Shown here: piece by piece, positions 11,507 through 22,760 of the stretch
How the letters are laid out: each line of letters begins with the position of its first letter
Numbering within the stretch: the stretch's first letter is position 1
Source: Panicum virgatum
Taxonomy: Eukaryota; Streptophyta; Magnoliopsida; Poales; Poaceae
Direction: 5' to 3'
DNA length: 64,000 nt
Assembly: GCF_016808335.1 (NCBI RefSeq)
Contig: NC_053138.1
Span: 51,552,951-51,616,950, forward strand
Made by a program: the position numbers and the translations under genes
Notes under the pieces: generated by a model
The model's input: only the letters and a program-made list of their open reading frames with translations
What the model was told of the DNA's origin: nothing
The model's database searches: none

Positions 11507-11514
11507 TATTTATA
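11507..11514 (-). promoter_or_regulatory. TATA box of tnp2
   Basis: TATAAATA on the minus strand lies just inside the right subterminal array, pointing toward tnp2. This is where CACTA elements carry their main promoter. Confidence 0.75.
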
Positions 11515-11524
11515 GGCTCGGGCC

Positions 11525-11848
11525 AAAGACACCGGTTGATTTCAATGACCCGGTGCTAAAATTAATTCAATAGCGCCGGGTCAAGGCACCAACCGGTGCC
11601 TTAGGCCCGAGCTCCTGGCAGCTGCCACATTTCATTACCATAGGAACGGGTTATTCCTAGAAACCGGTGCCTTTAGCGCAGTCTTCATTTGGTACCGGGT
11701 GGTGGTTCAGACCGGTTCCTATGGTGACGCATTGGAACCGGTTGGAACCACCACCCGGTGCCAATTGCCCTCCACAAGGTCGGTCGATGGCCAAAGGTAC
11801 CATCGGTACCGGCTGCAACAGCAGCTGGTACCTTTGGCCAGGACCGAT
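11525..11848. repeat. Right subterminal repeat array (ACCGGT motifs)
   Basis: ACCGGTTG, CACCGGGTC and AACCGGTGCC motifs are dense and in both orientations between the tnp2 TATA box and the right terminal repeat, mirroring the left end. Confidence 0.9.
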
Positions 11849-11867
11849 GGCCCGTTTTCTAGTAGTG
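11849..11867 (-). repeat. Right terminal inverted repeat of the 10.39-kb CACTA
   Basis: Perfect inverted match to 1478-1496, followed by the second GAA target copy (11868-11870). Confidence 0.97.
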
Positions 11868-11870
11868 GAA

Positions 11871-12985
11871 GGAGGCTAGATCCGCTCAGGGGATGGTCAG
11901 AATTGCACGTTGGCGGCCAGATCCACTTCTTGCGGCCCGGATCTGCACCTTGCTAGGCGTTCTTGGCTAGTATCGATGTTGGCCGGTGTCGGCATCTATG
12001 ACAGCGGAGGGAGGACCTCCTGTCGGGTCCCTCAGTGGCGCATAGGCACTCTGCTGCGGGCTTTGCGTGGCGGCGTTGGTCCGGACTTGCGTCTGTCACC
12101 ATCGTGGCGGCGGTCCAGCCCGATGGCGGACAGGGGCAGTGGGCACGGATCTGCCGAGGCTTGATGCTGCAGGGCTGCACGTGGTGATTTGGCCCTGTGC
12201 CTATCACGGCGTAGCGACGTTGTGGCAGCGGGCTCGCCACAATGGCAGCGTTGGGAGGCTGCATCACGGTTGGCGCCGTGGTTCGTGGAGTCCTCCAGAT
12301 CCGGCGGGATGGGAGATGGCATGCTCGCTTTGTGCGGGTGCTGGTGGGGGCATCGGCGAGGCTCAGCCCTCGGGTACGACGACGACCTCATCGCCGTCTG
12401 GTCATATAGCACAGGCATTTGGACGTTGTTTCGAGAAGCACAGGAAGAAATCCCAACCAGCTAGCCGGCAATGGCGACGCTTCTTGCGCCGTTTTCCTTC
12501 TTGGAGGTCTTACCGTTGTGCAATCCTAATTGCAGGTCCATTTTGACGTCGGGTACTACAGGAATCTGTTTGAGGAAGATCTTGTCCGGCATGACGCTGG
12601 TGTTGACATTGGTGACATTTCTTTGTGCCACTACCTCTTTGGAGGCAATGTCAATATGTCCTCGCACCTATGCGCTAGGCGAAGATGTATGAAGGATTCA
12701 GCGAGCAACAGATAATCCTCACATCAAGTTTCTAAGCAGACGAAAGATGTGATGGATTGATGCCGCCGTGTGAATACATTGTAAGATTGAAGCGGGAACG
12801 AAGAAGAAGATTGAAACTTAATCTTCTAGTTTTCTATCTTTGTTTATAGACTTCTTTCTTGTATTTGTGAATTTTCTCATTTTAGGTTCAGAGTCTAAGA
12901 ACTCTTGTAACTCTGATGGCTGTAGTCATTCGCTTGTGAATTATTAAGGCCGGAATTTTTTCCATAATCTAAGAAAAAATATATA
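11871..12985 (+). mobile_element. Right half of the retroelement-like sequence split by the CACTA
   Basis: A GC-rich part (11880-12450) leads into a moderate-GC 3' region ending in TA/A-rich sequence near 12960-12985, like the 3' end of a non-LTR or non-autonomous grass retroelement. No reverse transcriptase or other enzyme motif is present; the open frames are short and overlap on both strands. Confidence 0.4.
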
Positions 12986-13499
12986 TTACAGAAGGGCGCA
13001 GGCATCATCAGGTCTGCAATAAATCACCATCATATTTATCTTGTACACTTCTCTTCCTAGGAAGACCTAGGACGGCACGTCAATCAAAATTATGGCGTGT
13101 GTCCAAGGTAACTTCCTAGTAGAAGAGTTTTCCTATACTAGCCAAGTAGCCATCCATCAACATTGTAATAATCTTGTAAGGCGACAGCCATTGATTTTGT
13201 ACCGAGACTGAGAGACCTTGACTTTGAAATTTCACACCCACAAAGATTATGAATGTGATTATTTAAGCATCAAGTACCGTACATTAGAAGGCACAACACC
13301 TAACTCATACAACCATTTCCCCCGGCACTTGGGTTTATATACCATATACCTTATATACGATGGGCCAACACTCCTACAATGTAGTGGTAAGCTTCCCTGT
13401 TGAGGAAGACACCAACTGGGGTTCAAAACTTGGTGGCAGCAAAAAAAAATTCCCTTCGTTGGCAACCGAAAAATTGTGGCGGTGTGCTGGCCTGTGACA
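12986..13499. other. No gene recognised
   Basis: Mixed-composition intergenic sequence without a recognisable coding frame or repeat structure. Confidence 0.35.
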
Positions 13500-13695
13500 C
13501 CTATGGTTGGTTTGGGCCCTCATACCAGTGGTAGTTGCAGTGGTCACTAACCTAGTGAGTGGCCTAAGTTACGGTGCGGCCGTATAAGGTGAAGCCAGGA
13601 TTCGAGAGTTTTCTCGGCCGGCATGGCTGAAATTTCTTCTTAGTATAATGCTGTGGGGGGGCGGTCTTTCCCCCACCGGTCAAGTTTTCTTTTTA
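13500..13695 (+). mobile_element. Probable tRNA-derived SINE, degraded
   Basis: An A-box-like segment (CCAGTGGTAGTTGCAGTGG, about 13525-13543), a B-box-like GGATTCGAGAG (about 13599) and a 3' part with 'tttcttcttagtataat' and C-rich 'cccaccggtc' match the layout of the better-preserved SINE at 29395-29589. No clear target duplication was found. Confidence 0.5.
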
Positions 13696-14809
13696 CCTTA
13701 TACACCATGGCCACTAGGACTCGGAATGTGGCTCACTTAAAACCATGGATTTTTTTTTGCGGTTTTATAACCATAGAATTTGATTACTGTGGACGTATAC
13801 AAGTGGGTTGTATTTAAACTCTTGATGAATAGACCATAGGGCTCCACATGTACGAGTGCTGCAACTGTTGGATTTTAAAATCAAAACATTATATTGCAGT
13901 TACCTGTTAATTGCTTGAAGGAACCTGCAAGAAGCATATAGCTGCTAGCTGGCAATCTCCTGGAGCAAAATCAGATCATTCCTTTCAAAACTTGGGTATG
14001 CCTTTGTCATGACATCAGCAGTGCCAGGAACCAGAAGCAAAATGACATTCTATTAATGAGATTATCCTTCCAACTCAAACCCAAATGCAGCTCTCTAGTT
14101 ACAATTCATATATGTATAAGTAGAAACTTCAGAATTCTGTATCATTCACGTGAAGAATATAACGATATATTTTGAGTTGCAGGAGCTAGACTTACTTATT
14201 GCCTTGCCTGCCCTTACTTCTTTTCACTAGTGAGGTGGCTAGGCGAGACAATTCTTGTGCATGCAAAAAATAAAAGAAAGAAATCATCATTTCAGGGAAA
14301 TTATCAATTAAGTTCAAGAAAATTTATAAGTGCAGAGTAATCTAGTAGTCATGTGGTTCAGAAAAAAATCTAGGAGCATTTTATCAGCATGGTATAAATG
14401 GCAACACAAATTTATGGTATATACAGTTTTAGAAGGAAACTATACATTATTGGTACACAAGTTGAACCAAGTTTTCAGTCTGTGCGGACAGATACACAGT
14501 TTTTGTCCATTACAAACAATACAGAATAGAGCCATGAATTAATTCATGTACACAGATTTATCTTGTCTTTTTTCGTATCGGCTGATCCGCCGATATATTG
14601 ATTTACCTTGTGTTCGCATTTAATATTCTTTTATCGTTTTCTCTATCGGCAGAGCTTGCCGATACGCCTGCTCGAGAGTTATTCAGAATTCCAGCCGATA
14701 CACTCTCAGATTTAACGTTTGTTTATCCCTTGTCAATTACAGGTCAAATTGACTGGCATGCTTGGTTGACTTTCCGAAGCTTGGCGAACAGTGTGTTGAT
14801 TTTTGCGTC
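13696..14809. other. No gene recognised
   Basis: AT-rich sequence. Reading frames are short and lack family motifs. A 'cggctgatccgccgat...gccgatac' segment near 14575-14700 looks like degraded repeat. Confidence 0.35.
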
Positions 14810-15330
14810 AATAGATACATTGATGATTCAAGTCAAAAGACGAATCCTTAAATAAAAGAAAACAAGTAAGGCAAAGTTTGTAGCAAGACTGCAAACAGCT
14901 GACTCACAACCATCTTCTTGAGAGCGATGTTGTACCTCCCCGTTATCCCCTACAATGCCACTGCCGCCTCTACTTGCATCATCTCCACTCAAAAAATGTG
15001 TCGGCATTTCCGCCTGAAGTAGTTGCAATGTGGATACCTTTGAATGGCCTGTTGCCCAACAATGTTCACGGCAACCTCAGTAATCCGGTCCAATATAATC
15101 GAACTATGCGTAGTCCCAAAGCTGTTCCTTTAAGGGTCCAGAAAGTCCAGCTGCTGAGATTTGCGTGTTCCCAATACCTCCAATGTCTATGCTTGTCACC
15201 ACAAAGAATGCTCTAGCCACGTATATGCTATGCTCCCTACTGGCCTACAGAGACACCTTCCAAAATGGTTGCAGATATACATGGCTTCGTTTCTCAATAT
15301 CTGAAGGATGGTGGCAACTGCAACAGACAT
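14810..15330 (-). pseudogene. Array unit copy 1 (unrecognised minus-strand gene fragment)
   Basis: The minus strand carries an exon-like block starting after an AG near 15190 (conserved core similar to GGGAGGTATTGGGAA) and running down to a conserved 3' segment containing 'aatcatcaatgtatcc'. It aligns closely with copy 2 (17158-17656) along its length. Both the WEVLG-type and the GGIGN-type frames are broken by stops or indels, so this is a decayed copy. The function is unknown. Confidence 0.6.
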
Positions 15331-15509
15331 ATATATATTATATAAGAATACTTTGCCACTCATCAGTACTGGTCCATAATTATAAAGGGAGAAACTCCTC
15401 TACAGTCGATTGCAGAGTCACACCGTCACTACACGCGGACCCAGGCACCCATCGAGCCCACGCGTCGGTCACTGCAGTCGACTGTAGAAGATCTCAATCC
15501 AAAAAATAT

Positions 15510-15647
15510 ATATGAAGAGCCCTGCCTGTAGGAAGGTTGGGTGAGGTTGAGGGTTCAACCAGGCTAACTTGAGTGTGCATAGTGATGCAATATCTGCAAA
15601 GAAACTTTTCTGCCAAATCGCTTATGTACCCCTAAAAGAGCTCTTTT
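15510..15647 (-). repeat. Array unit associated block D (copy 1)
   Basis: The block reading 'gaagagccctgcctgtaggaag ... cttttctgccaaatc' recurs at about 17855-18150 (interrupted by a MITE), 20655-20775 and, in part, 36715-36775. It always lies on the same side of the exon-like block, showing that the duplicated unit was several kb long. Confidence 0.6.
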
Positions 15648-16455
15648 TACAATGGTTGGAATTGAAGGTACCAAAAGTACTTCCATGTACTTTTCCATCT
15701 AATTTTTTCTCACCATTGATATGTGAGAAAAAATTTAAAGCTCAATTTATAGACTTAAGGATATTAAAGTAATTGTCCCTTTCCCCACAACCAACCCTCT
15801 CATCCTATCCTCAACCCTAACCAATCTAGGCGCACAATGCAGATGCAATTGGACATCTCGTCACCGCGCCACATGTGACTTGTCCATCGTCTCCCAGCTC
15901 TCCCAGCTCCCCTGGATCCCGTCTCCCACCCAATGGGATGTCCAACGGGATTCGGGGGAGCTGGGAGGTGACGGACATGTCATGAGCAGCGTGGCGGCAG
16001 GATGTCCAACGGCGTCTGCAACCTGCGTTTGGATTGGTTAAGATTGAGGATAGGATCAGAGGATTGGTTGTGGGAAAAGGGACAATTACTGTAAGAGAAT
16101 TTTTACAATGGTTGAAAAAAATGAGAGCCGTCGATCTCAATGAATCGTACGTGGTCAAGGTAGGAAGTACCTAAAAATACTTAGACTAAAGTACCTGGTG
16201 GTACAAAAATATAGGACAAAGTACCAAAAGAGTGGGATCGAATACTAATTTAATTTAATTTTTCATTGATCAATGGCTAGAAAAAATTCAAGAAAAAAGT
16301 ACCTGAAAGTATCCTTTACAATCATTGTAACAGAGCTCTTACTGTAATATCCTTAAGCCTATGAGTTGAGCTTTAAATTTTTTCTCACAGATCAACGTTG
16401 AGAAAAGATTATTATAAGGAAAAGTACCTGGAAGTACTTCTGGTACCTTCCAACT
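15648..16455. repeat. Large nested foldback (inverted-repeat) element
   Basis: Outer arms 15648-15770 and 16335-16455 are near-complementary ('ggtaccaaaagtacttcc' versus 'ggaagtacttctggtacc'). Inner arms start at about 15770 and end at about 16092 ('attgtccctttccccacaacc' versus its complement) and extend inward with further pairing. A related element interrupts the right side (about 16095-16330). No coding capacity. Confidence 0.75.
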
Positions 16456-16935
16456 ATTGTAAAAGATTGAATAGGATACAACAAACCAGTGATTTTATTT
16501 TTAACCCGTACCTTAGCACATGATGAATCAGATTTCTATTGTGAAAGCACATATTATTGCTACCCTTCACTAAATCAGATTTTGGCAGTTGATGCCAGGA
16601 CTTGGAGTACAACACCAGTTCTCTTTTCGTCATCCGGATATCTCCTAGTTTCAAGTTTCAACAAATACTATACTACAAATACACATGACCTATGCTTGGC
16701 TTATATACACAACTGTCTATATGTAGCTCAACTATGCCACCTCCCTACAATTTTCAGTTTTCGTCTGGCTAGTCTAGGTCCATCTTCTGTGGCAGGATCA
16801 TTAGTTCCAGTTTTTAATTTTGTATATACACTGAATAAATCAAGAGGATAATTATAGTCCACTGAATGTGAATAATTTAAGATATCATGTCATGGGCTCG
16901 AGAGATTGCTGTCGTGCATCGTGTCCTTCCCTCAA
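16456..16935 (-). repeat. Array unit block E (copy 1)
   Basis: From 'gattgaataggatacaac' to 'catcgtgtccttccctcaatat' this block is closely matched by about 20808-21320, including 'ttttggcagttgatgccagga'. A short remnant lies at about 18188-18225. It is part of the multi-kb duplicated unit. Confidence 0.65.
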
Positions 16936-17157
16936 TATGGTTTTTCAAATGGTGCTGCACACCAATTGTAGATCACCCCACCTATGGCCCTGAACATGCT
17001 TTAATTCCATGCTATTTTTATTTTTTTTGGAAATTAAACTCTCTTCGAAACTTTATCAAAATGAGAATTGGATGGATTTTCGTAAACTTAAATTGATTAA
17101 AATAAACTTTAGGCATTATAATACGACAATGCTAGCTATTTGTTAGAACTGTTTTGG

Positions 17158-17654
17158 ATACATTGATGATTCAAGTCAAAAGACGAATCCTTAAAGAAAA
17201 GAAAACGAGTAAGGCAAAGTTTGTAGCAAGACTGCAAACAGCTGACTCGCTGCCTTCATTATGGGAGCGACGTTGTACCTCCCCGTTGTCCCCTACAATG
17301 TCACTGTCGCCTCTGCTTGCATCGTCTCCACTCCAAAATGTGTCGGCATTTCCGCCTTGAGCCGTTGTGCTGTGGATACTCTGAACTAGCTTGCCCAACA
17401 TCGTTCACGACAGCCTCAGTAATCCAGTCCAATCGAACTGTGCGTACTCCCAATACATGGCTGGGTCCAGAAAGTCCAGCTGCTGAGATTTGCGTGTTCC
17501 CAATACCTCCCATGTCTATGCTTGTCACCACAAAGAATGCTCTAGCCACATATATACTATGCTCCCTACTGGCCTACAGAGACACATTCCAAAATGGTTT
17601 CAGATATACATGGCTTCGTTTCTCAATATCTGAAGGACGGTGACAACTATATCA

Positions 17655-17656
<2 letters not shown>
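17158..17656 (-). pseudogene. Array unit copy 2 (unrecognised minus-strand gene fragment)
   Basis: Best-preserved relative of copy 1. On the minus strand an AG at about 17520 precedes ACATGGGAGGTATTGGGAAC. The frame starting TWEVLGTRKSQQ reads to a stop after about 30 codons; the alternative GGIGNTQIS frame stays open longer. I cannot decide which, if either, was translated. Confidence 0.6.

Positions 17657-17713
<57 letters not shown>
17657..17713. repeat. (TA)n microsatellite
   Basis: About 28 TA dinucleotides immediately upstream of array copy 2 on the minus strand. Confidence 0.98.
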
Positions 17714-17718
<5 letters not shown>

Positions 17719-17893
17719 CTTTGCCACTCAGTACTGGTCCATAATTATGACGCAAGAAACTTTTTTTGACATGATTTAATCCTTTTGATCGCCAAAGCAA
17801 TTTCTATATGTACTTGCAAAGGGTGCATGGTTAATTTTACGTAAAAGTGTATATGAAGAGATTTGCCTGCATGAAGGTTGGGTCAAGTTGAGG

Positions 17894-18055
17894 TAGGGGT
17901 GCTAATGGGTGACCCTTAGGGGCACCTCCAACCCTCTTTAGTTCAAAATATTGTACTAGTTTTTTAAAATGTAATATTATTTTAGAAAACTAGTATAATA
18001 TTTTGAACTAAAGAGGATTGGAGGTGCACCTAAGGGTTATCCACTTGTAGCCCTA
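17894..18055. mobile_element. hAT-type MITE, 162 bp, with perfect 8-bp target duplication
   Basis: Near-complete inverted repeat (ends TAGGGGTGCTAATGGGTGAC and its imperfect complement) flanked by AGTTGAGG at 17886-17893 and 18056-18063. The 8-bp duplication and size indicate a hAT MITE. It sits inside array block D. A shorter relative is at 20438-20547. Confidence 0.92.
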
Positions 18056-18187
18056 AGTTGAGGGATGAGCCAGGCTAACTGAGCCTGTATCATCATGTAG
18101 AGCAATATTCTTGGAACAATTTTTCTTTCAAATCACTTAGGAACTGATATATATATATATAATTCTTGTAAGAATAATTTTAGTTTA

Positions 18188-18815
18188 ATGCCAGGATTTT
18201 AAGTACAGCACTAATTGCCTGTCTTTGCTTCATTTGTGTTGGCATGTATTTATGCAAATGACAATATTCCAGTTTTCCACTCGACTGGATCGAGATATGA
18301 TGTTGTTGATCCATGGTGGACTTACCACGCTAACTGAGGGTTGCATTCTGCTCGTCTCGGAGTGGTTTTCAAAAGGCCGCGGCTAATGCTTTTTCGTAGT
18401 AGTGCCATTTTTCATTTAAAGAAGATGACTTTGCTTCTACATAGTATATATAAATAGGTAGAAACAAAAACCAAAAAGCCTATAACGCCTATAACATGGC
18501 TATTCTATCCAGGGAAAATTTACTGGTCGCATGTATATGATATGATTTAAGGTTTCAAGTAGATGTGTGTGTGTGTGGTCGCATGTACCATGATATAGTA
18601 AAAAGCCAATAATGTATAGGACAGTTCATTGGCTGCATTCAGTCCAAGGTTTTCAAAGTCAGTAAATTCATAATATAATCCATGTTATGAATTTGCACCA
18701 CATTCTATCAATGGGTATACTTATGTGAAAAAATTTGGTGACACGTGAGCCCCATATTATATTCCGAGCTCTGCCATGGCTATATATAAGTCCCTCCCAT
18801 GCTTGTTTTTTTTTC
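18188..18815. other. No gene recognised; remnant of array block E at its left edge
   Basis: Contains the fragment 'gccaggattttaagtacagc' shared with block E, a short (GT)n near 18565, and otherwise AT-rich unassigned sequence. Confidence 0.4.
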
Positions 18816-18819
18816 GGGC

Positions 18820-19065
18820 TCTGTTACAATGATCGTAAAGTACTAGAGGGTACTGTTTCTTTGGATTTTTTTCCTAGCCGTTGATCTATGGAAATTAAAT
18901 GAATTTAGTATTTGGCCCCACTCTTTTTGTACTTGGTCTCACATTTTTGTACCACCAGGTACTTTAGTCTAGATACTTCTAGGTACTTTCTATCTTCATC
19001 ACTGTACAATTCTATCAGATGGACAGCTCCAATTTTTTCCAATCATTGTTATACCTATGAATTTG
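18820..19065. mobile_element. MITE related to the insert in the 15.6-kb foldback
   Basis: 'gttacaatgat...gtaaagtact' through 'gtaccaccaggtactttagtct' is the reverse complement, with substitutions, of about 16095-16330. It is a member of the same short non-coding family in opposite orientation. Confidence 0.6.
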
Positions 19066-19555
19066 TGCATGGTGCCGGAGGCGAGGAGGGTGTGGACGAA
19101 GGAAGGTGGTGCTGCCGACCGGTATACCCATCTGCTCGTGTGCACAGCGATCACACACGACGATATCAGGGCTTCTCCTGTGCCCCCTCCATCGTATCGG
19201 GCGGGTTCTCGATGTTGATAAGGAACAAGTATTGAGTTGAGACACCCTGTTATGGCCATAGCTAGTTGCAGTTGTTGCCAACTGCTGAGGGCGTGGTGGC
19301 GACATTCCTCTGTCACCTCGGGCGAGAGCGGCCACTCCATGCTGCGGCCCCCCAACCGTGACCATGCGCGACACCGTCCTAGCTGGTGTCGACTTGGACG
19401 TGCCTGGGGCGAAGGGTGTGCCGGCTCTGGGGCACCCTGGCAAGGCCAGGGTGGATGGCTTGGGCAGCATGCCGCGGCGCTGGCTCGTCGTGTGTACTGC
19501 TATCCACACATGAGACCAGCATCTGCGCCTGAGGTTTTTGCGTTGTTCATGGCAG
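19066..19555. other. GC-rich block within array unit 3
   Basis: A GC-rich 0.5-kb segment with long overlapping open frames on both strands. These are expected from base composition alone. No family motif is visible. Confidence 0.4.
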
Positions 19556-19700
19556 CCTAATCGATCCAGCTGTCCAGATTTGTATCTTCCCAATACCTCC
19601 CAAATCTACAGCAGCTACAAAACACACATTTGCTCGCTACAAAGTCTCAGAGAGAATATTGAAATGGCTTCGGATACATGCATGGCTTGGTTCCCAATAT
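19556..19700 (-). pseudogene. Array unit copy 3 (short)
   Basis: On the minus strand, GTAG at about 19612 is followed by ATTTGGGAGGTATTGGGAAG, aligning with the exon starts of copies 1 and 2. Upstream 'gatattgggaaccaagccat' corresponds to 'gatattgagaaacgaagcc' in copy 2. The rest of the exon block has diverged. Confidence 0.5.
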
Positions 19701-20119
19701 CTCAAGGACAGTATCAACTGCATCAGAACTATATATATACATATAAGAACACTTACTGCTCTGCAATCACGTGGTGCATTAATACTTTAAAAATTTTGCA
19801 GGAAATTTGATATTTGAATTTTTAATCAATTTGATTTTTTTGTGTGAACGCCAGAGAGATTTAAAAAGCAAACTTTTTTATAGAAGCACGTGGGAGACAA
19901 CCTTGCAGATGTCCCAAAATTTACACAAATGAGCTCCTCAACAAAATAAGCCACCAATACATTTTTTAAAATGAAAATTGTGATAATTTTATAGTGTGAA
20001 AATATCGACCTCTTTTTATGTTTCTCACAGTTATGGGCAGAATTTAAAAATAATAGGCAAATGGGTATTACCCTTCCCACGTTCCCTTAAGACACATAGA
20101 GGTAATATATCATTACCCC

Positions 20120-20365
20120 AACTCTACTCGAACAAATGGATATTGCACTGTTCATGCTCGACAATGGCAAGATCCATGGCAACCTCGGCGAGATTCAGTC
20201 CTAGCGGACTCTGATAATTCCCCAGTACATCGTTGGAGGGCTTCGAGTGCATGCACCAAATATCGAGATTTGTGTATTCCCCATACCTCCCAAGCCTACA
20301 TGCTTGCAGCCACAAATGAACGAATGCTATACGATCTCTAGAGAGAGTTAGAGAAACATCTCCAA
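20120..20365 (-). pseudogene. Array unit copy 4
   Basis: The minus strand reads AG then GCTTGGGAGGTATGGGGAAT from about 20300, with downstream similarity to copy 2 (CAAATCTC, then GTACTGGG). No long conserved frame. Confidence 0.5.
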
Positions 20366-20437
20366 ATAAAGTGTATATATATACAAAACACTCACTGCTC
20401 GATAATCATGACGACCAACAAACTTAATGGTTGATCG

Positions 20438-20547
20438 TAGGAGTGCAAATGGGTGACTCTTAGATGCACCTCCAACCCTCTCTAGTTCAAATTTTTGAAC
20501 TAGAGAGGGTTGGAGGTATACCTAAGGGCCATCCATTTGCACCTCTA
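20438..20547. mobile_element. hAT-type MITE, 110 bp, with perfect 8-bp target duplication
   Basis: A nearly perfect hairpin of the same family as 17894-18055 (ends TAGGAGTGCAAATGGGTGAC and complement), flanked by GTTGATCG at 20430-20437 and 20548-20555. Confidence 0.92.
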
Positions 20548-20639
20548 GTTGATCGGAATCAGAGAGCGGTACACGTACGGTTTAATCCTCCAAATAAATC
20601 ACTTCCCCATATACTTGCAAAGGGCGCATGTTCATTTTT

Positions 20640-21323
20640 GTATAAAAAATATGTATGAAGAGCCCTGCCTGTAGGAAGGTTGAGCGCGAGGTTGAGGGTT
20701 CAACCAGGCTAACTTGAGCCTGCGTTATTATGTGACGCGATATTCGCGAAGAAACTTTTCTGCCAAATCACTTTAATTTGTATCCCTATATATGATTCTG
20801 TTACCAAAGATTGAATAGGATACAAGCAACCAGTGATATTATTTTCATCCCTACCTCAGCACATGGTGAATGATCAGATTTCTACTGTGAAAGCACATTA
20901 TTGCTTCCACCAGTAATACGTACGCTTCACTAAATCAGATTTTGGCAGTTGATGCCAGGATTTGAAGTACAGCACCAGTTACTCCATCTTTTCGTCATCT
21001 GGATAGCTCCCAGCTAGTCTCTAGTTTCAACAAATACACATGGCCTATGCTTGGCTTCTACACAACTGCGTCTATGTAGCTCAACTGTGCTACCTGCCTA
21101 CAATTTTTTGTTTTCGTCAAGGTAGTGTAAGTCCATCTTCTGTGGCTGTATAAATCCTTATTAATTAGTTCCAGTTTTTAATTTTGTATATACACGTACT
21201 GATCAATCAAGAGGATAGTTTCTAGTCCACTGAATGAGAATATATAATAATTTAACATATCCTCTCATGGGCTTGCATCGTGTCCTTCCCTCAATATGCA
21301 TGGTTTTTCAAATAGTGCTGCAC
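20640..21323 (-). repeat. Array unit blocks D and E (copy 2)
   Basis: 20655-20775 matches the block at 15510-15647, and 20808-21320 matches 16456-16935. The order is the same as in the first unit, so a multi-kb tandem duplication with later insertions explains it. Confidence 0.65.
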
Positions 21324-21480
21324 CACTACTGCAAAAAATATTTTTAGGGGCGGGTGCAGTATTCACCCCTAGTTCACGCAGATAAAAATGCTATTTTTAG
21401 GGGCGGGCATGTTATCCGCCCCTGAAAATGATTTTTGGTGTCGGTCTAGCCCTGACCTGCCCCTACAAATCCATATCCAG
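21324..21480 (+). mobile_element. CACTA left-end fragment
   Basis: Begins CACTACTGCAAAAAATATTT, followed by inverted 'ttaggggcggg' / 'cccgcccct' subterminal motifs of the family seen complete at 53001-56074. No right end was found nearby, so it is an end fragment or a truncated element. Confidence 0.7.
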
Positions 21481-22182
21481 AAAATAAAAAAATCCAAAAA
21501 CAAATCGATCGGCACCTAAAAATATTATTCTATTTTATCGAAAATTCATATAAATCTTTAGAACTCGGCTCTAGTGGTCACTTCACAGTCCAACTTGACC
21601 TTTAAATTTTTTAGCTCAAAATTATATAAAATTAAAACCCAGCTCTTAGATTATTTAAATCAAATTTGATGGCCCGTTACCACCTCTAGACTCGGCACAC
21701 TCGTGTCGTGTACTGAAGAGCTAGTAGCTCCAGTGGGTGCGTGCGTGCACGGGTACTGCTGGCAAACCGTGGTCCCCTGATCCGATGCATCAGCTTGATT
21801 TTGAGGAATATACAATGGACAAATCACCCACAGCATACAAAGAGTATCACATTCTAGCGTTATTAGCAGGGATTAACTCGCTAAATCTGTTAGAGCTGTA
21901 CGCCTGTACTTATCAAAAATCACAAGGTGTTCTTTGCAACTGGATAAGTGCTATGTGAACCAAGGAAAATCTTATGAGGTGAGAACTCTGAGGTGCTCTG
22001 ACACTTTGACATAGAAACTGGACATAATTTCCAACTCTATCAATTTACTTTACCCGCCGCATGCAAAATTATTGTTTGTTTGGAGTCGACTATAGAAGAC
22101 AAGCAGCCTCAAAAGATGACAATTTACAACCCAAGCAAGCTGCTACAATCAGGATCTTTTTATCTTCATATTTTTAGCTCGT
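21481..22182. other. No gene recognised
   Basis: AT-rich; a 73-codon frame (21737-21958) has no recognisable motif. Possibly the interior of the truncated CACTA to its left. Confidence 0.3.
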
Positions 22183-22464
22183 CTTTTGTACAAGGTTCTA
22201 AATATCCAGTTGTAGCCACCGCTATAGCTTGCTATAGCTTTTGAATGAGAAAAAAGCTAAAATATTTATCTCTTAGCTTTAAAAGGCTATATCTTGATAT
22301 AACCGCTAAATTAAGGTTTATTTAGCTAGCTAAATCATATAATTAATCTCTATTTATTGTTAGTTTAATATTGAGCTTCGTCATTTACAAAATTTAGTAT
22401 TTCGTCAATGTTGTAACAAGAGAATGAAGCCCAGGAGTACTTCAGTATATGAAATTTTCTTGAT

Positions 22465-22731
22465 TTCATGTTTTTATGCAAAATTACTCATAGATTTATA
22501 CATAGTGTTGAAGTAGAAATGTATAATTTTGAGAAGCTTCAAGAAGATTAGAGAGTATACATGAGTCATGGTTATCATGCTTCATGGTAAAATATGGAAT
22601 ACTCTAGAAATTAGATACTTGTATGGTTAGATAAGTATGGGGAAAATTCTAAAGTTAGATATTTTGTAAAGAAGTGTGTAGAAGATGAATATATGGCAAA
22701 ATTATATGAGCCATGGAGTCCTACAAATATG
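22465..22731 (+). repeat. Left copy of a 267-bp direct repeat flanking the nested LTRs
   Basis: From TTCATG to CCTACAAATATG, it matches 28409-28675 with few differences. The right copy starts at the very base after the outer LTR ends. Confidence 0.93.
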
Positions 22732-22760
22732 TATGCCATTTCTGTCAATGATACCACTTC

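Larger units (their letters stand above)
1478..11867 (-). mobile_element. Full-length CACTA (En/Spm) transposon, 10.39 kb
   Basis: The ends are perfect 19-bp inverted repeats beginning CACTACTAGAAAACGGG, flanked by the 3-bp target duplication GAA (1475-1477 and 11868-11870), as the CACTA superfamily makes. Subterminal regions are packed with short ACCGGT-centred motifs in both orientations. Two genes run on the minus strand: tnp2 transposase nearest the right end, then a TNPA-like gene fused to a Ulp1-like peptidase domain. The identical termini and intact duplication imply a fairly recent insertion, yet both genes carry disabling changes, so the copy probably moved using proteins from another element or decayed after insertion. 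Confidence 0.97.

Noticed and set aside
17301..17549. GGIGN-type motif in the array units resembling the P-loop of plant NB-ARC resistance proteins
   Set aside because: Only a few residues match, the lysine and following Thr/Ser of a true P-loop are absent in most copies, no other NB-ARC or LRR motif is nearby, and an AG splice-like site sits directly before the motif.
19015..19593. 192-codon minus-strand frame
   Set aside because: It runs across an array copy, a GC-rich block and a MITE without any family motif; treated as composition-driven.
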